64,000 nt of DNA from Niallia alba (lineage in GTDB: Bacteria; Bacillota; Bacilli; Bacillales; Cytobacillaceae): assembly GCF_012933555.1 (NCBI RefSeq), contig NZ_JABBPK010000001.1:4690001-4754000 (forward strand), written 5' to 3'. Under the pieces are notes generated by a model. That model did not search any database. It saw only the letters and a list, made by a program, of their open reading frames with translations, and had not been told where the DNA came from. Position 1 is the first letter of the stretch. Each line of letters starts with the position of its first letter. This document shows positions 1 through 8,405 of this stretch, piece by piece. The position numbers and the translations under genes were made by a program.

Positions 1-370
1 TGCCTGTTACTTTGGCAGCTAGTAAGTTTGCTATTTCCATATCGGTAGATTTCGCCCCTAAAGGAATGGCATTTGGATCAGATTTTGGTTTTGATTCAGC
101 AGAGCTGGAAAGAGGCACGCCTTCATTTATCATGAATTCCTCTAGGTTGTTTCGCTGTTCTGTTGCTAATTCTCTTGCTTCATTAATCAATTTAATTAAA
201 ACATTGTCTGTTGTTGTATTAAGAGCCATTTCAAGTACAGGAATTTCATCCGCTATTGCAGCTTGATATGTCCAGCAACCCATCGCCTCTCCAATATGAA
301 GTAGCGGCTTCGGTTCAGAGTCAAATCTCGTCTTAATATAGTCGAGAAATGCTTCCATTTTATGTGCCAT
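1..370 (-). CDS. DUF3231-like protein, 3' part cut by window edge
   Basis: About 123 codons are visible from an ATG at 370, preceded by the ribosome binding site AAGAGGTG; the gene runs off the left edge. The N-terminus begins MAHKMEAFLDYIKTRF and continues with a helical segment (HIGEAMGCWTYQAAIADE) and a later NEGVPLSSS..KSDPNAIPLG segment. That pattern resembles the DUF3231 family of Bacillus, helical ferritin-like proteins of unknown function that often occur as one or two repeats of about 165 residues. The family call rests on memory of the motif, not a search. No function should be inferred. The repeat block at 560-748 lies between this gene and trpS. Confidence 0.6.
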   Translation of the reverse strand, partial: MAHKMEAFLDYIKTRFDSEPKPLLHIGEAMGCWTYQAAIADEIPVLEMALNTTTDNVLIKLINEARELATEQRNNLEEFMINEGVPLSSSAESKPKSDPNAIPLGAKSTDMEIANLLAAKVTG

Positions 371-559
371 GATGTACACCTCTTCGTGTTTTTACCTATA
401 ATGTTTACAATTAAATGGAAGTTTATTCAGGATAAAACTATTTAGAGCAATCGATACGTAAAAAGGATATCTTTTTTTCGCACCTGATGGAGCACATTTT
501 TAGATGTTAAGGCTAATAGCTGTTGACTCTGTTGATTTTATTTATAGTTTTGGAGCTTT

Positions 560-748
560 ACTTGTGGCTTTTATTCTTTTACTTGCGACTTTCGCACTTT
601 TACTTGCGACTTTCACCCTCTTACTTGCGACTCTCACCCTTTTACTTGCGACTTTCACCCGCTTACTTGCGACTTTCACCCGCTTACTTGCGACTCTCAC
701 CCTTTTACTTGCGACTCTCACCCTTTTACTTGCGACTCTCTCCATCTC
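560..748. repeat. 21-bp tandem repeat, nine copies
   Basis: The core ACTTGCGAC recurs at 581, 602, 623, 644, 665, 686, 707 and 728, an exact 21-bp period, with a degenerate ninth copy at 560. The rest of the unit varies between TTTCACCC and CTCTCACCC. The block ends 15 bp from the stop codon of trpS, so it is directly downstream of that gene. Because 21 is divisible by three, both strands carry short repetitive open frames (LLATFT on plus, VASKRVR on minus), but no ribosome binding site or plausible gene accompanies them. The remainder of the gap (371-560) shows nothing else recognisable apart from a short AT-rich palindrome near 465-480. Confidence 0.9.
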
Positions 749-763
749 CAACTTTCCTTCTCC

Positions 764-1762
764 TTAACGCGCCACTCCAATTTGCTTTCTTACTTCTTGT
801 AAAAATGGTAGTGTTCGAGCTCTTGCTTTTTCCGCTCCTTTTCGGAGAAGCTCATCTATTTTTTCAGGATTACCCATTAACTCCTTGTATTTCTTGCGTG
901 GTTCTTCTAAGAATCGATTCATGACTTGGAACAATTCCTTTTTCACTTCTCCCCATCCGACTCCATTTTCGTATCTTTGGCGCATTTGCTCTACTTCTTC
1001 AGCACTTGCAAATTCCTTATACAAAGTAAACAAGATAGACGTCTCCGTCTCTTTTGGTGCTTCTGGTGGGAGAGAATTGGTTTTGATTTTATTAATGAGC
1101 TTTTGTAACTTTACTGGCTCTTCAAAAAGAGGAATTGTATTATGATAACTTTTGCTCATTTTTCGACCATCCAAGCCTGGCAAGATACTAGTTTCTTCAT
1201 CCACTATATATTCCGGTAGCACAAAAGTTTCCCCATAATGATGATTAAAGCTGTCGGCAATATCTCGCGCAATTTCAACATGCTGGATTTGATCTTTTCC
1301 TACAGGTACCATATTGGCTTGAAAAGCAAGAATATCGGCTGCCATGAGGATTGGGTACGTAAACAGTCCCATGTTTACGCCATCATCAACCTCTTTTCCT
1401 GCTTGTTTATTGCTGTCGACGATTCCTTTATAAGCATGTGCGCGATTCATCAACCCTTTTGGAGAAAAACAAGCTAATATCCAATTTAATTCAAAGATTT
1501 CCGGTACGTCGGACTGCCGATAAAGGATTACTTTTTCCGGATCTAACCCAAGAGCTAACCATGTTGCTGCCACCCCATAGGTTAACGTTCGAAACTCTTC
1601 GCGATCGTGAATTTTCGTTAAACCATGATAATCTGCAATAAAATAAGCTGCCTGATAATCACTGTTTTCCGCTAGTTGCAAAGCAGGTTTAATTGCCCCT
1701 ATATAGTTTCCTAAATGTATTTGTCCAGTTGGTTTAATACCAGTTAAAACTATTTTTCCCAT
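764..1762 (-). CDS. trpS: Tryptophanyl-tRNA synthetase
   Basis: Charges tRNA-Trp with tryptophan in the cytoplasm; class I synthetase, about 332 residues, the usual length. The Rossmann signature is intact: TGIKPTGQIHLGNYIGA near residues 7-23 holds the HIGH-type motif (HLGN), and KMSKS lies in DGRKMSKSYHNTI near residue 200. The ATG at 1762 is chosen over an in-frame start at 1801 because GGGAGG lies just upstream and MGKIVLTG is the family N-terminus; the upstream extension would also run through the T-box terminator. It is transcribed alone, divergent from tyrS, from the promoter at 2071-2099 through a tRNA-responsive leader. The 3' flank is a tandem repeat, with no clear intrinsic terminator. 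Confidence 0.97.
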   Translation of the reverse strand: MGKIVLTGIKPTGQIHLGNYIGAIKPALQLAENSDYQAAYFIADYHGLTKIHDREEFRTLTYGVAATWLALGLDPEKVILYRQSDVPEIFELNWILACFSPKGLMNRAHAYKGIVDSNKQAGKEVDDGVNMGLFTYPILMAADILAFQANMVPVGKDQIQHVEIARDIADSFNHHYGETFVLPEYIVDEETSILPGLDGRKMSKSYHNTIPLFEEPVKLQKLINKIKTNSLPPEAPKETETSILFTLYKEFASAEEVEQMRQRYENGVGWGEVKKELFQVMNRFLEEPRKKYKELMGNPEKIDELLRKGAEKARARTLPFLQEVRKQIGVAR

Positions 1763-1795
1763 CTGCTTATCCTCCCTTTTATAAAACACAAAAAG

Positions 1796-2065
1796 GGCCA
1801 CTCATCCTATAAAAAGGACGAGTAACCCCGTGGTGCCACCTTCATTCGTTTATTTCACATAAACGCACTTAATCCGTACAGAAACATAGCTGTTCCGATA
1901 CTTTGTCTTTTTTAACGGTAAGACGTTCCGCGCAGCCTACTAGTGGGTTCAGCCTTGTAGCTCAGAAGCCCATTCAGCAATCAATCCGTACTGATTCGCA
2001 CCACCCATCAGCTCTCTGAAACCTCTTAACTGCTTACTCTTCTTCCTCATCGCTCATTAATATTA
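1796..2065 (-). promoter_or_regulatory. T-box leader of trpS (tRNA-Trp sensing)
   Basis: Read on the minus strand, the conserved T-box motif AGGTGGCACCACGG lies at about 1829-1841, followed by a terminator hairpin (GGTTACTCGTCC pairing with GGATGAGTGGCC, 1796-1828) and a T-rich run. Upstream, Stem I includes AGAGAGCTGATGGGTGG and the specifier-loop segment GAATGGGCTTCTGAG, which presents the Trp codon UGG. Known mechanism: uncharged tRNA-Trp pairs with the specifier and the T-box bulge, favours the antiterminator and lets trpS be transcribed. The boundaries are approximate. Confidence 0.93.
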
Positions 2066-2070
2066 CATAT

Positions 2071-2099
2071 ATAGTAAATTATAAGATTAAAAAGGTCAA
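2071..2099 (-). promoter_or_regulatory. Sigma-A type promoter of trpS
   Basis: On the minus strand TTGACC (2099-2094) and TACTAT (2076-2071) are separated by 17 bp. The predicted start falls at the beginning of the T-box leader. The stretch 2100-2271 between this promoter and that of tyrS shows nothing recognisable. Confidence 0.75.
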
Positions 2100-2271
2100 G
2101 AGATGCTTACATATTCTTATCTTTTAGAAGGATATTATGAATAAGAACCTAAAAAAATCCAGATGGCAGCGAAGCCACTGAATGACTTAAAAACGTTGAA
2201 AGTATCGCCATTTATTTAAAAATGAGGATTATGTTACAAAAAATATTTTCAAAAGAAAATAAATTATCCTC

Positions 2272-2300
2272 TTGTTTTTCTGAACTTTATCTGTTAGTAT
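2272..2300 (+). promoter_or_regulatory. Sigma-A type promoter of tyrS
   Basis: TTGTTT (2272-2277) and TAGTAT (2295-2300) with a 17-bp spacer, upstream of the tyrS T-box. The match is weaker than that of trpS but the placement is right. Confidence 0.55.
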
Positions 2301-2379
2301 CTTTTACAAGTTAGCGCTAACGAAAAATTTTACTAATTATACCTTTTAAATATATATGCTTTGATTGGAATCAGTAGTG

Positions 2380-2602
2380 CCTATTTCCCTGTTATTAGAG
2401 AGTCAATGGTTGGTGCAAATTGACACAAAAATAGGGGCGAATTACCTCCAGGAGCATTCTTTGTGAAAGAGTTTACTCGATTAGCAGAGAACGGATGAGC
2501 CGTTACCCATAATGAGTGTTGAATAGCTATATATTCTTCAATTAGGGTGGTACCACGTGCTTAAAAGCAACCACGTCCCTTGTTTAGGGGCGTGGTTTTT
2601 TT
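2380..2602 (+). promoter_or_regulatory. T-box leader of tyrS (tRNA-Tyr sensing)
   Basis: The T-box core AGGGTGGTACCACG is at 2544-2557. It is followed by an intrinsic terminator at 2569-2602, with stem AACCACGTCCCT / AGGGGCGTGGTT and a run of T. In Stem I the segment GCGAATTACCTC (about 2437-2448) offers the Tyr codon UAC. The leader should raise tyrS expression when uncharged tRNA-Tyr accumulates. The 5' boundary is approximate. Confidence 0.93.
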
Positions 2603-2624
2603 TTACAGTTTTTCTAAAGTCAAT

Positions 2625-2716
2625 TTGGTGTCTAGCTCCAGCGCCTACCACCTAGCAAACTTCAGGTCACCTCCCAGGTTGCTAGGTGGTGAACAAGGAG
2701 CTTGCGCCTTTCTTAC
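2625..2716 (+). repeat. Stem-loop repeat between T-box and tyrS
   Basis: The inverted repeat ACCACCTAGCAA (2647-2658) / TTGCTAGGTGGT (2679-2690) is flanked by GTGTCTAGCTCCAGCGCCT on the left and AGGAGCTTGCGCC on the right. This TCTAGCTCCAGCGCC...GCTTGCGC layout is familiar as a dispersed intergenic stem-loop in Bacillaceae genomes. Here it sits inside the tyrS transcript, after the T-box terminator and about 30 bp before the ribosome binding site. Confidence 0.75.
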
Positions 2717-2745
2717 AAACCAATTCAACGAAAGGAGAAAGAAAG

Positions 2746-3990
2746 ATGAGTCCATTTATTGAACAGTTAACTACAGACCAAGAAAAAGAAATGAAGAGGC
2801 AACTTGATGTTTATCGTCAAGGCGTGCAAGATATTATTCCGACGGAAGAACTAGCAGAAAAAATCGCTAAGTCACTTGTGACAAATACCCCGTTAAAAGT
2901 AAAGCTCGGCCTTGATCCATCTGCTCCAGATGTTCATCTCGGCCATACAGTTGTACTGAATAAACTGCGCCAATTCCAAGAAAACGGGCATACGATTCAA
3001 TTAATCATCGGTGATTTCACCGGCAAAATTGGTGATCCAACTGGAAAATCTTCTGCTAGAAAACAGCTGACAGATGAAGAAGTGAAGGAGAATGCGAAAA
3101 CTTATTTTGAGCAATTCGGCAAAGTACTGGACATGGAAAAGGTCGAGCTTCATTACAACTCTAAATGGCTCTCTTCCCTTTCCTTTGAAGATGTCATTCA
3201 ACTTGCTGGAAAAATAACCGTTGCCCGCTTGCTAGAACGGGATGATTTTGAAGAGCGGTTAGCATATGGAAAATCGATTTCCTTGCATGAATTCTTCTAC
3301 CCACTGATGCAAGGCTATGATTCCGTGATATTAGAGGCAGATATTGAACTTGGCGGTACAGATCAGCATTTTAATATTCTCATGGGACGTCACTACCAAG
3401 AAAAGTTTGGAAAAGAAAAGCAAATTGCGATATTAATGCCCCTGTTAGAGGGATTAGACGGTGTTGAAAAAATGTCTAAGTCAAAGCATAACTATATTGG
3501 CATTGACGAAAGCCCAAATGAAATGTACGGAAAAGCAATGTCCATCCCTGATCCATTAATGAGCAAATACTTTGAGCTTATTACAGACTTAGAACCTGCT
3601 GAAATTGCCCAAATTAAAAAGGATTTGCATGCTGGGTCTCTTCATCCTAGAGATGCTAAAATGCTGCTAGCAAGAACAATCGTCCGTATGTACCATAGCA
3701 AAGAAGCGGCAGAAAAAGCGGAACAGCAATTCATTACTATTTTTCAAAAAGGAGCTTTACCTGAGGATATTCCAACCGTCCAGTGGACTGGCAACAATCC
3801 TGAATCACTTGTCCAGCTGCTAGTAGACGTTAATCTATTACCCTCAAAAAGTGAAGCAAAAAGGATGATTCAAAACGGCGGTGTTCGCATCGATGGAGAG
3901 AAAATCGAAGAAGTAGATCTTGAAGTTACGATCAACAAGGAATTAATTATTCAAGTAGGGAAAAGAAAGTTTGTAAAACTGCTTGGCTAA
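2746..3990 (+). CDS. tyrS: Tyrosyl-tRNA synthetase (TyrZ-like)
   Basis: Charges tRNA-Tyr. The protein is 414 residues. A class I catalytic domain carries [17 protein letters not shown] (HIGH-type HLGH), [12 protein letters not shown] and KMSKSKHN; a C-terminal S4 RNA-binding domain is visible in the last 70 residues ([18 protein letters not shown]). The segment around [15 protein letters not shown] and the length suggest the TyrZ subtype rather than B. subtilis TyrS; this is inference from memory. The ATG at 2746 follows AAAGGAGAAAG; the in-frame ATG at 2686 lies inside the stem-loop repeat and has no binding site. Regulated by the T-box upstream. It converges on the SDR gene, with a shared terminator. 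Confidence 0.96.
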   Translation: MSPFIEQLTTDQEKEMKRQLDVYRQGVQDIIPTEELAEKIAKSLVTNTPLKVKLGLDPSAPDVHLGHTVVLNKLRQFQENGHTIQLIIGDFTGKIGDPTGKSSARKQLTDEEVKENAKTYFEQFGKVLDMEKVELHYNSKWLSSLSFEDVIQLAGKITVARLLERDDFEERLAYGKSISLHEFFYPLMQGYDSVILEADIELGGTDQHFNILMGRHYQEKFGKEKQIAILMPLLEGLDGVEKMSKSKHNYIGIDESPNEMYGKAMSIPDPLMSKYFELITDLEPAEIAQIKKDLHAGSLHPRDAKMLLARTIVRMYHSKEAAEKAEQQFITIFQKGALPEDIPTVQWTGNNPESLVQLLVDVNLLPSKSEAKRMIQNGGVRIDGEKIEEVDLEVTINKELIIQVGKRKFVKLLG

Positions 3991-3997
3991 TCACTGA

Positions 3998-4022
3998 AAA
4001 TGGGCTAGCTGCTAGCCCATTT
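3998..4022. terminator. Bidirectional terminator between tyrS and SDR gene
   Basis: Perfect hairpin AAATGGGCTAGC / GCTAGCCCATTT with one intervening base and T-rich flanks on both strands. It lies between two convergent genes and can serve both. Confidence 0.85.
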
Positions 4023-4026
4023 CCTT

Positions 4027-5076
4027 TTATGAACTTACTGTCTCGCCTCCATTTACGTGAAGAACTTGCCCTGTTACAAACCGGGAATCATCAGAAGCTA
4101 AATATACAAAGGTCGGTGCCAATTCGAATGGCTGTGCTGCTCTTTGCATTGGATTAGCAGAACCAAAGATTGCTACTTGATCAGAGGAGAAGCTCGCTGG
4201 AATTAATGGTGTCCATGTGCGTCCTGGCGCTACTGCATTCACACGAATTCCTTCTTTGACAACACTTCTGGCGAGGGATCTTGTGAAACCAACATTTGCT
4301 GCTTTTGTGGCAACATAATCAATGAGCAGCGGTTCCCCTGCGTAAGCAACGACGGAAGCTGTATTAATAATGCTACTTCCCGGCTTTAAATGGGGAAGGG
4401 CCGCTCTTGTTGTGTAAAAATGGGAGTAAATATTAACCTTAAATGTATCATCAAATTGTTCATCGGTAATATCCGTTAATTTCGCCTGTTGAAATTGTAT
4501 ACCGACATGGTTACAAAGAATATCTAGTTTTCCAAATGTCTTTACCGTTTTCTCCACAATATCGATACACTGTTTTTTCTTGCGCAAATCACCTGGCAGC
4601 AATAGACAATGTTGCCCTAATTCTTCGACCCTGTTTTTTGTCCGATTGGCATCCTCATGCTCATCTAAATAGGCGATTGCTACATCAGCTCCTTCTTTCG
4701 CAAAAGCAATCGCAACTGCTGCACCAATACCACTATCTCCCCCTGTTATTAAGGCTACTTTCCCTTTCAGCTTTCCACTTCCTATGTAGTGGTCATTTTC
4801 AATAATTGGTTTTGGAACCATATAACTTTCTAATCCTGGCTGACGGAGCTGTCTATTTTCAGGAAAATTAATCGGAATTTCCTCATACTTTGTCACTTTT
4901 CCATAATTCGGATAAAGCGGATACGGATCTGTCTGCTTATTTGCTTCAAATAACGCCTGCACTTCTTTTAGCTCGATGTACTTTTCAGATTGGTGATTTC
5001 TGGGCTCTACTAATTCATAATAAGCTTGTGGCACTTGAAACATTGGATCTCTCGGATCATGCGGATAAAAGGACAT
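4027..5076 (-). CDS. SDR family NAD(P)-dependent oxidoreductase
   Basis: 349 residues. The N-terminal ~100 residues ([14 protein letters not shown]...) form the extension seen in Bacillus stress-type SDRs such as YdaD and YhxC. A Rossmann fold follows, with the cofactor loop TGGDSGIG (about residues 111-118), DLR after strand 3, the NNAG position altered to CNHVG, the catalytic serine in NTASVV, and Y...K in [10 protein letters not shown]. The C-terminus ([14 protein letters not shown]) is typical. A strong site TGGAGGGAT precedes the ATG. Substrate cannot be told from sequence; relatives are general-stress proteins. Transcribed singly, convergent with tyrS. Confidence 0.93.
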   Translation of the reverse strand: MSFYPHDPRDPMFQVPQAYYELVEPRNHQSEKYIELKEVQALFEANKQTDPYPLYPNYGKVTKYEEIPINFPENRQLRQPGLESYMVPKPIIENDHYIGSGKLKGKVALITGGDSGIGAAVAIAFAKEGADVAIAYLDEHEDANRTKNRVEELGQHCLLLPGDLRKKKQCIDIVEKTVKTFGKLDILCNHVGIQFQQAKLTDITDEQFDDTFKVNIYSHFYTTRAALPHLKPGSSIINTASVVAYAGEPLLIDYVATKAANVGFTRSLARSVVKEGIRVNAVAPGRTWTPLIPASFSSDQVAIFGSANPMQRAAQPFELAPTFVYLASDDSRFVTGQVLHVNGGETVSS

Positions 5077-5213
5077 ACTAATCCCTCCATTAATAGTAGT
5101 AAATTATCCTATGTGGTTCTGCCTATTTTGTGCCTACTTATCTTCCATGGACTAACTCTCTTTTTGATGGGAGTGAATACGCTAAAAAGAAGAAAATGGA
5201 GGAGGGTCTTATT

Positions 5214-5378
5214 ATGAGGTATGAATTTCATCCAAAATTAAAATTATTGCTGCAAAAACATTCTAGCGAACCTGTTCATATGACATATATCAACCACAAA
5301 TGGTCGATGCCAAAAACAACGGTAAAACCACCCTATTATAAAAAGCCAATTTATGAGTTACATTATCCAAAAGTATGA
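5214..5378 (+). CDS. Small hypothetical protein, 54 aa
   Basis: ATG at 5214 with the good site GGAGGAGGG seven bases upstream and a 54-codon frame beginning MRYEFHPKLKLLLQKHSSEP. The product is basic, with several Tyr and His residues (PPYYKKPIYELHYPKV at the end), no membrane segment and no signal peptide. It is divergent from the SDR gene and ends just before a hairpin. I do not recognise the family. Support comes from the binding site, the position and the terminator-like hairpin, not from homology. A longer frame starting at 5130 exists but lacks a binding site. Confidence 0.55.
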   Translation: MRYEFHPKLKLLLQKHSSEPVHMTYINHKWSMPKTTVKPPYYKKPIYELHYPKV

Positions 5379-5392
5379 GATAAAGAAAACTT

Positions 5393-5428
5393 CCATCAGT
5401 GCGGGTTTTTCCTCTTCCCCACTGATGG
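5393..5428. repeat. CCATCAGTG hairpin element, copy 1
   Basis: Stem CCATCAGTG (5393-5401) / CACTGATGG (5420-5428), extended inward by GGG/CCC pairs. It may also act as terminator for the small gene at 5214 or, from the other side, for the transporter gene. Its sequence context (AAAGAAAACTTCCATCAGTG) recurs at 18795, 30041, 37055 (minus) and 53704. Confidence 0.7.
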
Positions 5429-5473
5429 TTAGAAGGCGATGCCCCTGTTATCAGGCTCTTTTTATCTTACTCG

Positions 5474-6340
5474 CTAGTTCCCTGATTCACTCATTTTCCG
5501 CTTAAGCGCAGCGTGAGTTTGCCCCCAAAATATAAGCAAAATACCGATAATTTGCAGAAAATCAGGGCGATATGCTGTTAATACGATGTCCATAAAGATT
5601 GCAACTGCAGGATCTATAAACACAAGAACAGCGATTGTCCCAGAAGATAGCTTTGGCAAGCTGCTAAAAAACAAATAATAAACAAATCCAGTATGTATAA
5701 TTCCTGTCAATAAAATATAAAACCAGTTTTCTCCTGTTAAATGGTTAAAATAATCCCATCTGACCAGTGGCAATAGCATAATAATCCCAACACTTGTTTG
5801 AATAATCGTTGTTAAAATCGGATTTAACTTTGCAATTTTCTTCCCTGTCAATGTCGTCAACGCATAAAATAAGGAAGCCCCAAATGCCCATGGCAATCCA
5901 GCTGAAATAAGATCATCAAAAGACAAATAATCTTGAATTCCACCAACCAATAACGTTCCAATAAAACAAATAATAACTGTTAGCAATACTTTCAAACTGA
6001 CTTTTTCCCGATAAAGAAAGCTCCCCAATAAAACGACAAGAACTGGCGCCAAATGATAAATGGAAACCGCAACAGTCACTGACATATGCTCAAATGAACG
6101 GAAGAAGAAGACCCAGTTCACAACGAGAAACACGCCACACAGCACACTGTAGCCAATTTCTTTTCTCTCAATCGCTTCCTTTTTCCGCTGTGAAAATAAA
6201 TAGACAATACTTAATACGACACACGCACAAATACATCGAATAAATACCAGTTCGATAGCTGGCAAATTCGTTTTAGCAGAAAAATAGCCAATCGAACCAA
6301 ATATAGCCATTGATAATGCAAATTTCATTGCTGCGCTCAT
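5474..6340 (-). CDS. EamA/DMT superfamily transporter
   Basis: 288 residues, predicted about ten membrane helices arranged as two EamA repeats of five, the family architecture; inner-membrane exporter or permease of unknown substrate. The first helix starts at MKFALSMAIFGSIGYF, and the motif ELVFIRCICACVVL is typical of EamA proteins. A short cytoplasmic loop RKKEAIERKEIGY follows helix 2. The ATG at 6340 has GGAGG eight bases upstream. Transcribed alone. Substrate specificity in this superfamily (amino acids, nucleobases, metabolite efflux) cannot be read from sequence. Confidence 0.9.
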   Translation of the reverse strand: MSAAMKFALSMAIFGSIGYFSAKTNLPAIELVFIRCICACVVLSIVYLFSQRKKEAIERKEIGYSVLCGVFLVVNWVFFFRSFEHMSVTVAVSIYHLAPVLVVLLGSFLYREKVSLKVLLTVIICFIGTLLVGGIQDYLSFDDLISAGLPWAFGASLFYALTTLTGKKIAKLNPILTTIIQTSVGIIMLLPLVRWDYFNHLTGENWFYILLTGIIHTGFVYYLFFSSLPKLSSGTIAVLVFIDPAVAIFMDIVLTAYRPDFLQIIGILLIFWGQTHAALKRKMSESGN

Positions 6341-6479
6341 GCTATTCCTCCAAAACTGAAATCAAGTTGCTAGTTTTTTTACTTATTCTCCTATCATATA
6401 GAAATTTTTCATTTTAATAAATATGATAGATTACCAATTTGATCCTTTTTCAAAATCAAATTTCTCAGCAAACACAAAA

Positions 6480-6501
6480 AACCCCTTCTAAAGAAAGGGT
6501 T
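6480..6501 (-). terminator. Terminator of NlpC/P60 gene
   Basis: On the minus strand AACCCTTTC / GAAGGGGTT forms a short stem directly overlapping the stop codon, followed by TTTTTTG. Confidence 0.8.
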
Positions 6502-6943
6502 AAATTCTTTTTGCACCATAATATTTTGTTTTCCAATAAGAGTTGGATAGCTTGTCCACTTTTACTCCTTTTGAAGAGGAGCTATGAATAAACTGATTAC
6601 TTCCTATGTATATACCAACATGGGATGCACCTTTTTTATATGTTTCAAAGAAGATTAAATCTCCTTTTTTCAATTCAGATTTCTTTACTTTTTTCCCTTT
6701 TGTATACATACTCGCGGCTGTTCTTGGCAGAGATTTGCCAACTTTTTTATAGCTATAACCAACAAATCCGGAGCAGTCAAATCCTTTCGGAGTGGTTCCT
6801 CCATATTTATAAGGAGTACCTATATAATTCTTCGCAACGGTAACAACCGATTTTTTTGAAGCGGCACTTGCTTCATTGGTACCAAATATGCCAGAAAAAA
6901 ACAATCCAAATGACAGGAGTGACAAGACAATAACCTTTTTCAT
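6500..6943 (-). CDS. Secreted NlpC/P60 peptidoglycan hydrolase
   Basis: 147 residues: an N-terminal signal peptide (MKKVIVLSLLSFGLFFSG..., cleavage near NEASA-ASK) and one NlpC/P60 domain. The catalytic Cys is in KGFDCSGFVGYSY, the His in GASHVGIYIG, and a third polar position in FIHSSSSKGV. The family cleaves D-Glu-diaminopimelate or related bonds in peptidoglycan stem peptides. No LysM or SH3 binding domain is present, so this is a minimal single-domain enzyme; the related three-LysM enzyme is encoded at 19144. The gene ends in its own terminator. Confidence 0.92.
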   Translation of the reverse strand: MKKVIVLSLLSFGLFFSGIFGTNEASAASKKSVVTVAKNYIGTPYKYGGTTPKGFDCSGFVGYSYKKVGKSLPRTAASMYTKGKKVKKSELKKGDLIFFETYKKGASHVGIYIGSNQFIHSSSSKGVKVDKLSNSYWKTKYYGAKRI

Positions 6944-7188
6944 CCAGTGACCTCATTTACGTAAGATTATGTTCCCAAGGCTTCCTTCTATCAACAAATC
7001 TATCTTCTCATATTATTCAGATAATTAGGTTACATCTTTATAGAAATTGGATTACAATTCTATTACAATACTATATAAGAATAATATTCCTCTAATACCA
7101 TTATCTTCTTTCTCCATCTGACCTAATTTCTCTGATGAAAAGATAGAACATGATATACTAATAGAAAAAAAGAGGGAGCGTGTAAGCC

Positions 7189-8160
7189 GTGGATTTTATT
7201 GCTATCGATTTTGAAATAGCGAATGCGGATATGGCAAGTGCCTGCTCAATAGGACTAGCTTATGTAGAAAATAATTCTATTATTAAAGAGGAATATTTTT
7301 TAATTAAACCTCCAAGTCTATTATTTGATCCAAAGTTTACAGCGATTCATGGAATAACCGAAAAAGATGTTGAGGAAGCGAAAAGTTTTCCGGAGGTTTG
7401 GGAATGGATAAAAGAAGCTATTTCTTCTCATACCATCATTGCCCACAATGCTCAGTTTGATATGAGTGTTCTCTATTGCTGTCTGGAAAAATATCAATTC
7501 GATATGCCTGATTTTTCTTATATTTGTAGCATTCCCATTAGTAATCGCGCAACTAGAGGGGCGAAGGTGGGCCAATCATTGAAGGAGCGAACATCTTATT
7601 TTGGTATTTCAATGGAAGAACATCATCACGCAGGTTCGGATGCGCGAGCATGTGCAGAGCTTGTCATTGCTTGCATTCAGTCGAGAAAAAAGGATTCGTT
7701 AAGTACCTATTGTGCTTCTTATCCAACTCTTCCTATTAAACAATTTTCTGAACTAAAACCACAAACTACTTTTGGCAGAGCTACTACTTTTTCTAAAAGA
7801 AAGCCAGTCAAAAAATTCTCATCAGTTTCCATTTCAGAAATTACGCCAACAACTGATTCTTTTGATGAGAACCACCCACTTTATGAAAAAAACCTTGTTT
7901 TCACTGGCGATCTACAATCACTTGAACGAAAAGAAGCCATGCAGCAAGTTGTCGACTTAGGTGGAGTCATCAAAAGTGGCGTCAGCAGCAAAACCGATTA
8001 TTTGGTTGTCGGCGTACAAGACCAAAAGCTTGTCGGATCAGAAGGCATAAGTTCAAAAGAGAAAAAAGCATACGATTTACAAGCAAAAGGAAAGGCAATT
8101 GAAATTATCAATGAACAACAATTTTTAGCGTTATTGAATAAAGAGCGAGTAAATCATTAA
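7189..8160 (+). CDS. DnaQ-like 3'-5' exonuclease with C-terminal BRCT domain
   Basis: 323 residues with a GTG start at 7189; AGAGGGAG lies upstream. Residues 1-165 form a DEDDh exonuclease: D-F-E at residues 7-9, IIAHNAQFD for Exo II, and HHAGSDARA with the catalytic His and Asp for Exo III. After a basic linker, residues ~230-320 form a BRCT domain (LVFTGDLQSLERKEAMQQVVDLGG, then KTDYLVVG). This exonuclease-BRCT arrangement is found in many Firmicutes and suggests DNA proofreading or repair, with BRCT binding DNA ends or partner proteins. It stands alone and is followed by a dispersed repeat. Confidence 0.9.
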   Translation: MDFIAIDFEIANADMASACSIGLAYVENNSIIKEEYFLIKPPSLLFDPKFTAIHGITEKDVEEAKSFPEVWEWIKEAISSHTIIAHNAQFDMSVLYCCLEKYQFDMPDFSYICSIPISNRATRGAKVGQSLKERTSYFGISMEEHHHAGSDARACAELVIACIQSRKKDSLSTYCASYPTLPIKQFSELKPQTTFGRATTFSKRKPVKKFSSVSISEITPTTDSFDENHPLYEKNLVFTGDLQSLERKEAMQQVVDLGGVIKSGVSSKTDYLVVGVQDQKLVGSEGISSKEKKAYDLQAKGKAIEIINEQQFLALLNKERVNH

Positions 8161-8162
8161 AA

Positions 8163-8336
8163 AAGGCTGTTTTTCGTAAAGTTTGTTGCTACTACCCGCA
8201 CCCGGAATACACTTCGCTTTCCGTCGGGCTCGTGCTGAGCCTCCCACAGAAGTCTTCGTGTATTCCGGCTGCTCCATTTTTCCAACTAATTCTTTTTTTC
8301 GATTAAAAAAACAACAATCCTTTAGAAAACAGCCTT
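8163..8336. repeat. MITE-like element, copy 1 (174 bp)
   Basis: Ends are inverted: AAGGCTGTTTTTCGTAAAG on the left and, on the other strand, AAGGCTGTTTTCTAAAG on the right. Inside, CGGAATACACTTCG pairs with CGTGTATTCCGG. Similar copies lie at 12629, 25505 and 58994. It starts three bases after the exonuclease stop codon. No open reading frame. Confidence 0.85.
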
Positions 8337-8368
8337 AAAAAAAGAATTGAATTCATTTTCCCGTTAAA

Positions 8369-8405
8369 GAAGACTGTTTCACTATATTCTAATGAAGCAG
8401 TCTTT
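8369..8405 (-). terminator. Terminator of YwaF-type gene
   Basis: On the minus strand AAGACTGCTTC / GAAACAGTCTT with a loop of about 12 bases and a following T-rich stretch, at the gene's stop codon. Confidence 0.7.

Noticed and set aside
560-748. CRISPR array
   Set aside because: The units are contiguous 21-bp tandem copies with no unique spacers; the same holds for the 41-bp and 52-bp arrays.
504-767. 87-codon frame LLATFTLLLATLT on plus strand and its minus counterpart
   Set aside because: These are translations of the 21-bp repeat, which is open in several frames by its composition.
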